Part shown: positions 57,758 to 64,000 of the stretch, one piece after another
How the letters are laid out: each line of letters opens with the position of its first letter
Numbering within the stretch: the stretch's first letter is position 1
Assembly: GCA_002346545.1 (NCBI GenBank)
Contig: DEAA01000078.1
Location: 8,012 to 72,011, forward strand
Source of the DNA: Acidobacteria bacterium UBA2994
Lineage (GTDB): Bacteria; Acidobacteriota; Vicinamibacteria; Vicinamibacterales; UBA8438
Length of the DNA: 64,000 bases
Reading direction: 5' to 3'
Translations under genes and position numbers: made by a program
The notes under the pieces: model-generated
The model's input: the letters and a program-made list of their open reading frames with translations, nothing else
Databases searched by the model: none
What the model was told of the DNA's origin: nothing

Positions 57758-59731
57758 ATGTCCGCCATACGTCGGCCGCGACCGTCGGCTCACCCTCTCG
57801 AACCCGTCCCGCCCTCGAGTTGGCCGCTCGCCGTGCTTCTCGCCGCGTCGCTAGGGTTGGGACTCGCAGCGTTCACCAACTTCGATCCATCGACGTCCGA
57901 GGACCAGGTGACGGGTCGGCCAATTGCCAGACCCGACAACGGGTATGTCTCGTCGGACACCTGCCAGTCGTGCCATCCCGGCGAGTACGCGAGCTGGCAC
58001 GGCTCGTTCCACAGGACCATGACTCAAGTGGCCAGCGAGACGTCGGTGCACGCCGACTTCGCCGGCGTTGAGGTGACCAACACCCACGGCCGGCCGATGC
58101 AACTAGAGAGGGTTGGCGACGAGTTCTGGGCCGAGTTCGACGATCCTGGGTGGGAGGGCCCTGACGCCGACCGTCCGCGGATCCGTCGACAGGTCGTGCT
58201 GGTGACGGGCTCGCATCACCAGAACATCTACTGGTATGCGACTGAACATGAACGCGGGCTGAACGTGCTCCCGTCGGTCTATCTGATCAAGGAGGCGCGC
58301 TGGGCATCACGAAGCGCGGTGGTCCTCCATCCGCCGAACCAATCGCTCGCCATGCTTGATGGCCACTGGAACGCCATCTGCATCGCCTGCCACACGACCC
58401 AGGGAAAGACGGCCTTCAGCACCCCATTCCGATCCGAGGCATTCCGCGACCAGACGATCGACACTACAGTGGCCGAGTTCGGCATCGCCTGTGAATCCTG
58501 CCACGGTCCGGCGGAAGAACACATCCAGGCCCATCGAAACCCCGTGCAGCGGTATCGGCAACGGCTCACCGACGCGCCGGACCCCACCATCGTCCAGCCG
58601 ACACGGCTCGATCCCCAGCGCTCGTCGCAGGTGTGCGGTCAGTGCCACAGCGTCTGGGAGTTCTACGACCTTGAGGGAGAGCGCCTCGCCAACGAGCACG
58701 GACTGCCCTACCGGCCTGGAGACGAGCTACGTGACACACGCTTCGTGGCGCAGCCTTCGGTCGACCGATCTTCAGACGCGATCCGCACCCTCGCAGCGAC
58801 CGATCCCGAATTCCTACGCGGGTCTTTCTGGCCGGACGGCACCATCCGAGTGTCGGGTCGCGAGTACAACGGACTCCTCGACTCGCCCTGTTTCCGCGAC
58901 GCCTCGACTCCTGAGCGGACGCTCAGCTGCTTCTCCTGTCACGCGATGCACAAGCCCGACAACGACCCTCGGTCGGTGGTCAACTGGGCGGACACCCATC
59001 AGATGGCCACCGGCATGGAGAGCAACGAAGCGTGTCTGCAATGCCACGAGCCGATTCGCGCCAACGAACAGGCCCACACGCGCCACGCGGCCGGGTCGAG
59101 CGGAAGCAGCTGCTACAACTGCCACATGCCGTACACGAGCTACGGCCTTCTGAAAACGGTGCGCAGCCATACCATCTCCAGCCCATCGGTGACGGAGTCG
59201 GTCAGGCTGAGCCGTCCCAACGCCTGCAACCTCTGCCATCTCGACCAAACCCTGGGATGGACAGCGGAACAACTCGAGGCCTGGTATGACATCTCCTCGC
59301 CCCCGTTAAGCGAAGACCAGCGATCAGTGGCCGCGTCACTGGTCTGGCTCCTTGAGGGTGACGCTGGCCTACGAGCCATCACGGCCCAGGCCATGGGCTG
59401 GACGCCGGCGCAGGCGGTGTCTGGCACCAGCTGGATGGTGCCGCATCTGGGGGAAGCCCTCGGTGATGACTACGACGCGGTCCGTTTCATCGCCGCTCGT
59501 GCGCTCCGAAGCATTCCGGAAGCCCCGTCGCTGACCTACGACTTCGATGGGCCTCGGGAGGTACGTGTCGCCGCCGCCATCTCGTTCCTGCGCGCCTGGC
59601 GCGGCACCCTGGCCCGCACAGCACGACGCGCCCCGGAGCTGCTAATCGACGCGGACGGAGAACTTCGGCTGGACGTCATGCGCAGGCTGGCGGCGCGTGG
59701 CGATCGACGGCCGCTCTTTCTCCGGGAGTAG
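57758..59731 (+). CDS. Octaheme c-type cytochrome with C-terminal HEAT-like region
   Basis: A 657-residue protein anchored or exported by an N-terminal hydrophobic segment (about residues 22-40). Eight CXXCH heme-binding motifs occur in order: CQSCH (69-73), CIACH, CESCH, CGQCH, CFSCH, CLQCH, CYNCH and CNLCH. The region resembles the cytochrome c554/multiheme family. After the last heme, about 120 residues form helical repeats of HEAT type (DDYDAVRFIAARALRSIPE, EVRVAAAISFLRAW). This is probably a periplasmic electron-transfer protein. The homologous twin membrane proteins on both sides (13 and 6 bases away) likely provide its membrane partner. The ATG at 57758 starts just before the hydrophobic segment. 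Confidence 0.85.
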   Translation: MSAIRRPRPSAHPLEPVPPSSWPLAVLLAASLGLGLAAFTNFDPSTSEDQVTGRPIARPDNGYVSSDTCQSCHPGEYASWHGSFHRTMTQVASETSVHADFAGVEVTNTHGRPMQLERVGDEFWAEFDDPGWEGPDADRPRIRRQVVLVTGSHHQNIYWYATEHERGLNVLPSVYLIKEARWASRSAVVLHPPNQSLAMLDGHWNAICIACHTTQGKTAFSTPFRSEAFRDQTIDTTVAEFGIACESCHGPAEEHIQAHRNPVQRYRQRLTDAPDPTIVQPTRLDPQRSSQVCGQCHSVWEFYDLEGERLANEHGLPYRPGDELRDTRFVAQPSVDRSSDAIRTLAATDPEFLRGSFWPDGTIRVSGREYNGLLDSPCFRDASTPERTLSCFSCHAMHKPDNDPRSVVNWADTHQMATGMESNEACLQCHEPIRANEQAHTRHAAGSSGSSCYNCHMPYTSYGLLKTVRSHTISSPSVTESVRLSRPNACNLCHLDQTLGWTAEQLEAWYDISSPPLSEDQRSVAASLVWLLEGDAGLRAITAQAMGWTPAQAVSGTSWMVPHLGEALGDDYDAVRFIAARALRSIPEAPSLTYDFDGPREVRVAAAISFLRAWRGTLARTARRAPELLIDADGELRLDVMRRLAARGDRRPLFLRE

Positions 59732-59737
59732 AGACAC

Positions 59738-60151
59738 GTGGCCGACCGCTACTTTCGCCGGCATCTCCACCTCGGCTGGTGGACCTTACTCGCCGCCGTC
59801 GCGCTGGGGCTGGGACTCGCGCTGCTGCGGCTCTTCGATGTGGAGACGTATCAGCACCCCGCCCACGAGACGCGGAGACTGATGTGGACGCTAGCTCATG
59901 TCCACGGAGCGGTCCTGGGGCTGCTCCACATTCTGTTCGGCGTGAGCTTAACCCTCGCACCGTCGCTGGCACCGCCATCGCTCCGCCTGCCGTCTCGAGC
60001 CCTCACGGCCGCCGGCCTGCTGTTGCCAGTCGGATTCTTCTTGGGCGGGGTGTCAACCTACGCGGGAGATCCTGGGCTTGGAATCGTTGGTGTGCCGGTG
60101 GGGGCCGTGTGCCTGTTGGTGGCGGTCGTCGCCACCGCTCGCGGCCAGTAG
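59738..60151 (+). CDS. Small four-helix membrane protein (twin B of the octaheme module)
   Basis: A 137-residue membrane protein closely similar to twin A: LGWWTLLAAVALGLGLALL, TRRLMWTLAHVHGAVLG, LLHILFGVSL, LLPVGFFLGGV. It begins with GTG like its twin, 6 bases after the cytochrome stop. Having two homologues flanking one cytochrome suggests a heterodimeric membrane anchor or quinol-oxidising pair. No catalytic motif can be identified. Confidence 0.68.
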   Translation: MADRYFRRHLHLGWWTLLAAVALGLGLALLRLFDVETYQHPAHETRRLMWTLAHVHGAVLGLLHILFGVSLTLAPSLAPPSLRLPSRALTAAGLLLPVGFFLGGVSTYAGDPGLGIVGVPVGAVCLLVAVVATARGQ

Positions 60152-60152
60152 C

Positions 60153-60174
60153 GGAGGCCGTTCGCGCGGCCTCT
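60153..60174. terminator. Hairpin between convergent genes
   Basis: GAGGCCG (60154-60160) pairs with CGGCCTC (60167-60173) around a six-base loop, with an outer G-T pair (60153-60174). It lies just after the stop of twin B and before the convergent stop at 60192. No T-run. Confidence 0.4.
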
Positions 60175-60191
60175 ACCCTCTAGACCCAGGA

Positions 60192-61160
60192 CTATTCCGT
60201 GACCGTGATGTCCAGATCTACCGTCGAGATCAGCATTGCATCGCTACCAAAAGCACGCAGTCGGTAACTACCCGGCTCGTTGAACGTCACCGTCGTCTCG
60301 AAGGTGCCTGACGTCCATCCGTCGCCCGGCATCCCCTCTTCCCACTCCTGATAATCGTCGGGAGCGATCTTCCCGCCGTCGGGACCACGGAACACGACCC
60401 ACAGCAGGGACAGATGGTTTCGCGTCGGTGACGGTCGCTGATACTGACGGACATTGTCGGGGATCTCCGGCGCGTCCTCAGGCGGCGTCAGCGCCGGGTA
60501 CTGGCGAAGCGGACTGCGGGAGCGCTCGGGAAGCTCCGAAGGTAGCTCGTCATCTTGCACCCGGGCGATCAACGTCACCGGCTGTCCGACCGAAACCGTG
60601 GTGGCCGAAGCCTCTACCGCGATCCGGGGCGGCTGATTACCAAACAATTCGTCGGCGCCCCGCCCGAACCCTGTGCGTCCGTTCGACGTGATGGTGCTGA
60701 CGTCGATCTCCCACTCGGGCTGCAGCCACCCGATCGCGGTCTGAGCGCTGTTCTGCTGGGTCACGGTCCAGACGAGCTGACCGTCGAGTGGAAAATCGAC
60801 CGGCACGTTGACTTCGAACTGATAGCGATGAGTCCGCGGGTAGAAGTAGGTAGGCTGCCCGCGATCTTGCTCACCGGGTAAAAAGAAGTTGTTCTGGCCC
60901 ACGGGAACGTGTGGGCGCTCGGCGTAGTTCCGGTTCAGATAGCCGAACAGAAAGCGGTAGCTCCCATCGTCGTTTCGCAACCACCCCTCGAAGATGGGCT
61001 GGATGTCCTGCCCGCGTTCGAAGCGCTGCTGAGGCTGGAGAACAACGGGTACGTCCCGAGGGTTGACCTGCGCCAAGACGCCATTGGCGACACTCAAGGC
61101 CAGGATGGCCACGAATCCGCCAACCACGATCCCTCTCCACCGCATGCGTTCCGACTTCAT
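60192..61160 (-). CDS. Exported protein of unknown function
   Basis: A 322-residue exported protein (signal peptide from MKSERMRWRGIVVGGFVAIL, cleavage near VLAQ). The mature start VNPRDVPVVLQPQQRF and the repeated beta-rich segments (GSYRFLFGYLNRNYAERPHV; PTYFYPRTHRYQFEVNVP) look like an extracytoplasmic beta-sandwich array, and the C-terminal part (TFETTVTFNEPGSYRLRAFG) resembles an Ig/DOMON-like strand pair. I recognise no named family. It follows the cytochrome c/monooxygenase gene on the same strand, separated by a terminator, so it is probably transcribed separately. Confidence 0.7.
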   Translation of the reverse strand: MKSERMRWRGIVVGGFVAILALSVANGVLAQVNPRDVPVVLQPQQRFERGQDIQPIFEGWLRNDDGSYRFLFGYLNRNYAERPHVPVGQNNFFLPGEQDRGQPTYFYPRTHRYQFEVNVPVDFPLDGQLVWTVTQQNSAQTAIGWLQPEWEIDVSTITSNGRTGFGRGADELFGNQPPRIAVEASATTVSVGQPVTLIARVQDDELPSELPERSRSPLRQYPALTPPEDAPEIPDNVRQYQRPSPTRNHLSLLWVVFRGPDGGKIAPDDYQEWEEGMPGDGWTSGTFETTVTFNEPGSYRLRAFGSDAMLISTVDLDITVTE

Positions 61161-61218
61161 GGTCACCTTCCGTCTTATCTTCCCCGAGTGGTCGAGGCCA
61201 GCGGAGCCGACGCTCAAG

Positions 61219-61253
61219 AAAAACCCCCTGCTGGGCCGAAGCTCCGCAGGGGG
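61219..61253 (-). terminator. Intrinsic terminator of the cytochrome c/monooxygenase gene
   Basis: On the minus strand an 8-bp stem (61246-61253 with 61224-61231) is followed by TTTTTCTT. It lies 33 bases after that gene's stop (61286). Confidence 0.75.
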
Positions 61254-61285
61254 CCGTCGTTCATCTGCGCCGACGAGTGGACCGT

Positions 61286-62557
61286 CTACTCGTCGTCGGT
61301 GCGCTCTTTCCGCGCTTCGATCTCAGCGGCGTACTCCTCTTCGTTCATGTCGTGCCAGCTAAGCCAGGCAAATGCCATCTCATCGATGGTGCGGCTGCCG
61401 CCTCCGGTCCAGTTAGTGGCGTCTGGGTTACCGCGGTTGCCTTCGGTATTGTCGTGATAGGTGATCACGTGAAACGTCGTGCCGGCCGGGTAGACCGGGG
61501 CCGCATCGTCCTCATAGTTGTAGACAATGTGCCAGTTAAAATCGAAGTTCGCACAGCTGACCATCTCGGTTGAGCCGTTCGGATAGATAAGCTCAAGGCA
61601 CTGGCGGCTACCAAGGAAGTGCATGTGCGGTTGGAAGGCAGTTAGCTTTCCAGGCAGATACATCTTCTGGTAGCCGTCATGCCGGGTGACCTGGCCTGCC
61701 GGGATGTCGAGCTCGCCAGCCTGTGCGAGCTGACGCGAGTAGAGGACCTTATCCGGCTCCTCCCCCTCGGGGTAGAGCACCAGCCCAAGCTCGGTCTGGT
61801 CGGTCACTTCCTCGCCCACCGAGTGGTAGTGGAAGCTGAACCGCACCCGCGCATCGGCCGGGAACAGCCGCCCGGTATCGTCCGGATAGACGTCGGCATT
61901 CTTGCCAACGGCGTACTCGTTCAAGAACGCGTCATTCGAGCTGTCGCTCAGCGGCGCGTCCGGATCGGTTACGGCGTAGGTCAGCGCATGATGGACAACA
62001 CGAAGATCGCCGGCCTTAGTCTGAATCGCCTTGATATAGCGGTCGTCCGGGATATTGGCTGGCACGATGTAGTCGCCCCACCAGTCGCCCGCCTCGGCCG
62101 GCACGGTGTGCGGTGTCGACCTCACGATCACGTCCGGCTCCATCGTCCAAGCGCCGAACTCCTGAAACTCGACCGGCGCCGGAGCATCGGCCGGGTTGCC
62201 TCGCGGGGCGCCGTTGTCGACCCAGCGCGAGATCGTTGCGATCTGGTCATCGCTCAACGACGGGTCGTCCTTGAATCTCTGCACGCCGACCTTCGGGTCG
62301 ATGTGCCAGGGCGGCATCTCTCGGACTTCAACCTTATTCCTGATCGAGCGCGCCCAGGGCCGCGTCTCCTGGTAGCTCATCAGCGACATCGGCGCCATGT
62401 TGTTGGGCCGGTGACACACCTGGCACGACCGCTGGAGGATCGGCTCGATGTCCTTGTGGAACGTGGGGTTCTCAGGAACCTCAGCCGCCGACGGCGACGG
62501 CACCATGACGAGCGCCGCCGCAACCAGCAGCAGCACACCGAGCGTGTGGCGTTTCAT
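61286..62557 (-). CDS. Exported cytochrome c fused to a copper type II monooxygenase-like domain
   Basis: A 423-residue exported protein. After the signal peptide (to about residue 25) there is a heme-c domain with CQVCH (45-49) and methionine-rich loop NNMAPMSLMSY. From about residue 120 to the end lies a beta-sandwich pair resembling the copper type II ascorbate-dependent (PHM/DBM) monooxygenase fold, with candidate copper histidines in VVHHALTY, FHYHSVGEE and QPHMHFLGS. Such fusions are found as uncharacterised periplasmic oxidoreductases; oxidation of an organic substrate with the heme as electron donor is a reasonable but unproven guess. The ATG at 62557 has a GAGG-type site upstream. 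Confidence 0.8.
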   Translation of the reverse strand: MKRHTLGVLLLVAAALVMVPSPSAAEVPENPTFHKDIEPILQRSCQVCHRPNNMAPMSLMSYQETRPWARSIRNKVEVREMPPWHIDPKVGVQRFKDDPSLSDDQIATISRWVDNGAPRGNPADAPAPVEFQEFGAWTMEPDVIVRSTPHTVPAEAGDWWGDYIVPANIPDDRYIKAIQTKAGDLRVVHHALTYAVTDPDAPLSDSSNDAFLNEYAVGKNADVYPDDTGRLFPADARVRFSFHYHSVGEEVTDQTELGLVLYPEGEEPDKVLYSRQLAQAGELDIPAGQVTRHDGYQKMYLPGKLTAFQPHMHFLGSRQCLELIYPNGSTEMVSCANFDFNWHIVYNYEDDAAPVYPAGTTFHVITYHDNTEGNRGNPDATNWTGGGSRTIDEMAFAWLSWHDMNEEEYAAEIEARKERTDDE

Positions 62558-62757
62558 GACCTCTATCCTCAGGGTTTTCCGGATAAGCGATCGTGCTGAG
62601 CGCACTCCGTAGCGCTCGTAGTTTAGCGGCTCACCTGCAGATTGTCTATCTTTCGTAACAGTTGCCACCGCCCAGAATCAGTCCCGGCGGTTGTGCTACG
62701 ATCCGCGCCTCGGCGGACAGTCCGGTCCGCCCATCTGTCAGACACGAGTCGTCCCGC

Positions 62758-63912
62758 ATGATCGTCGGAGTCCCCACCGAGACCTTTCCCGGAGAGCGCC
62801 GTGTGGCCCTTGTGCCCACGGTCGTCCCGAGCCTGACGAACGCCGGCTTGAACGTCCTGATCGAGTCAGGCGCTGGCGTCGCAGCCGGCTTCACCGACGA
62901 GGCCTTCGCCGAGAAGGGCGCTGAGCTCGTCAACCGCGAGACGCTGTTCACGCGGGCCGAGGCGATGCTGCAGGTGCGCGCCCTGGGCGCCAACCTGAAG
63001 GCGGGATATGCGGACCTCGAGCGTCTGCGCCCTGGCCAGTCCGTCTTCGGCTTTTCAGAACCGCTAGGCGAACCACAGGCCGCTCAAGAACTCGCCGAGC
63101 GTGGCGTGACGGCGTTCTCGATGGAGCTCATTCCCCGGATCACGCGCGCGCAGAGCATGGATGCGCTGTCGTCTATGGCCACCATCGGCGGTTACAAGGC
63201 GGTGCTTCTGGCCGCGGCGACCCTGCCACGCATGTTCCCGATGATGATGACCGCCGCCGGCACCATTACCCCGGCGCGCGTGTTCGTCGTCGGCGCAGGC
63301 GTGGCGGGCCTCCAGGCCATCGCTAGCGCCCGCCGCCTTGGCGCGAAGGTTGAGGCCTATGATGTACGTCCGGCGGTGCGTGAGCAGGTGGAGAGCCTGG
63401 GTGCGACCTTTGTCGACCTTCCGCTGGACACCGACGGTTCCGAGGACAAGGGGGGCTACGCCAAGGCGCAGGACGAAGCGTTCTACGAGCGGCAGCGCGC
63501 GATGATGGCCCGCGTGGTGGCCGGGAGCGACGTCGTCATCACCACCGCCCTCATCCCTGGACGTCCAGCGCCGGTGCTAATCACCGACGAGATGGTCGCC
63601 GGCATGGCGCCGGGCGGCGTGATCGTCGATCTGGCCGCTGAACGGGGCGGCAACGTGGAACCGTCAAAGCCGGACGAAACCGTCGACGCACACGGCATCA
63701 GCGTGCTAGGCCCGACGAACCTCCCGGCCACGGTGCCTTATCACGCCAGTCAGATGTACGCCAAGAACCTGTCCACGCTGCTCCTTCACCTGGTCAAGGA
63801 GGGCGCTCTGACGCTCGACCTCGAGGACGAAATCACCAGCGGCACGCTGGTGTCGCACGACGGCAAAGTGGTGCACCCGAGGGTACGTGAGCTGCTGAAT
63901 TCTCAGGAGTAA
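62758..63912 (+). CDS. pntAA: NAD(P) transhydrogenase alpha subunit, part 1 (NAD-binding domain I)
   Basis: A 384-residue soluble domain I of the proton-translocating transhydrogenase, binding NAD(H): MIVGVPTETFPGERRVALVP is the family opening, followed by the Rossmann motif VVGAGVAGLQAIASARRLGA and DVRPAVREQVESLGA, and the RQ-loop-like region VDLPLDTDGSEDKGGYAKAQ. The enzyme reduces NADP+ with NADH using the proton gradient. In this split form the membrane part is encoded by a separate gene starting 8 bases after this stop. The ATG at 62758 gives the normal N-terminus; the ORF upstream is not coding. Confidence 0.93.
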   Translation: MIVGVPTETFPGERRVALVPTVVPSLTNAGLNVLIESGAGVAAGFTDEAFAEKGAELVNRETLFTRAEAMLQVRALGANLKAGYADLERLRPGQSVFGFSEPLGEPQAAQELAERGVTAFSMELIPRITRAQSMDALSSMATIGGYKAVLLAAATLPRMFPMMMTAAGTITPARVFVVGAGVAGLQAIASARRLGAKVEAYDVRPAVREQVESLGATFVDLPLDTDGSEDKGGYAKAQDEAFYERQRAMMARVVAGSDVVITTALIPGRPAPVLITDEMVAGMAPGGVIVDLAAERGGNVEPSKPDETVDAHGISVLGPTNLPATVPYHASQMYAKNLSTLLLHLVKEGALTLDLEDEITSGTLVSHDGKVVHPRVRELLNSQE

Positions 63913-63920
63913 GCATCGCA

Positions 63921-64000
63921 ATGGACGACTTCCTGCCACTACTGACGATCTTCCTGCTGGCGGTGTTCGTTGGCTTCGAGATCATCACCAAGGTGCCGCC
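63921..64000 (+). CDS. pntAB: NAD(P) transhydrogenase alpha subunit, part 2 (membrane), partial
   Basis: Only 26 complete codons lie in the window: MDDFLPLLTIFLLAVFVGFE and IITKVPP, the first transmembrane helix of the short PntAB subunit, whose next conserved segment (THLMSG-like) would follow beyond position 64000. It begins 8 bases after pntAA, as expected for the three-gene pnt operon. Confidence 0.85.
   Translation, partial: MDDFLPLLTIFLLAVFVGFEIITKVP

Noticed and set aside
1..64000. CRISPR arrays, tRNA or rRNA genes, insertion sequences
   Set aside because: No regularly spaced repeats, clover-leaf-like sequences, rRNA or transposase frames noticed in the intergenic spaces.

Overview
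The window is about 65-70% G+C, gene-dense, and carries about 61 protein genes on both strands, usually in short units whose genes overlap by 4 bases or sit a few bases apart. I see no tRNA, rRNA, CRISPR array, insertion sequence or phage gene. The content fits a heterotrophic Gram-negative bacterium, most likely Acidobacteriota of the Vicinamibacteria type. The reasons are many exported quinoprotein-like propellers and c-type cytochromes, exported amidohydrolase- and peptidase-like enzymes, DUF6152, and several copies of an unnamed exported family ending in a Y/F-EYACHE motif. The phylum is an inference from gene content, not from a marker gene.

Layout. 1-1744 (-): a sodium-pumping biotin decarboxylase operon (small gamma subunit, beta subunit, biotin carrier) running into an acyl-CoA dehydrogenase cut by the window edge. 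1866-4420 (+): an RnfD/NqrB-like membrane protein fused to Sel1 repeats, plus a SUMF1-fold protein. 4428-8168: an exported YEYACHE-family protein, a lytic transglycosylase, an unknown protein and a NIPSNAP protein. 8169-12270 (-): SDR, M28 peptidase-like protein, PQQ-type sugar dehydrogenase and uracil-DNA glycosylase. 12407-22542: exported lectin-like protein, sulfite-oxidase-type molybdoenzyme, HupE/UreJ protein, epoxide-hydrolase-like protein, heme c/propeller protein, a second YEYACHE protein, a decayed alpha/beta-hydrolase and an SLC13 permease. 22650-28125: Rap1a-like and cytochrome c'-like proteins, DUF6152 and its partner, then an AT-richer three-gene unit (outer-membrane barrel, ATP-grasp ligase, PepSY membrane protein). 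28389-38846: exported FAH-fold protein, M20 peptidase with a third YEYACHE protein, methyltransferase plus PHP metallohydrolase, CsgG-like protein, Ser/Thr kinase and RarD. 38755-49138: M28 peptidase, SMP-30, two quinoprotein-like propellers, acetamidase, metallo-beta-lactamase-fold protein, serine hydrolase and a ModA-like protein. 49252-64000: PQQ-type dehydrogenase with a heme c/propeller partner, TPR and NHL proteins, FKBP, a second lectin-like protein, an octaheme cytochrome between two small membrane proteins, a cytochrome c/copper monooxygenase-like protein, and the start of a proton-translocating transhydrogenase operon.

Taken together, the region encodes a periplasmic oxidative and hydrolytic repertoire (quinoproteins, heme c carriers, a molybdoenzyme, peptidases, amide- and epoxide-type hydrolases) and several ion-coupled membrane devices (Na+ decarboxylase, RnfD-like protein, transhydrogenase, octaheme module). 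The least familiar units are the octaheme/twin 4-TM module (57301-60151), the RnfD-Sel1 fusion (1866-4420) and the AT-rich barrel/ATP-grasp/PepSY unit (24932-28125).
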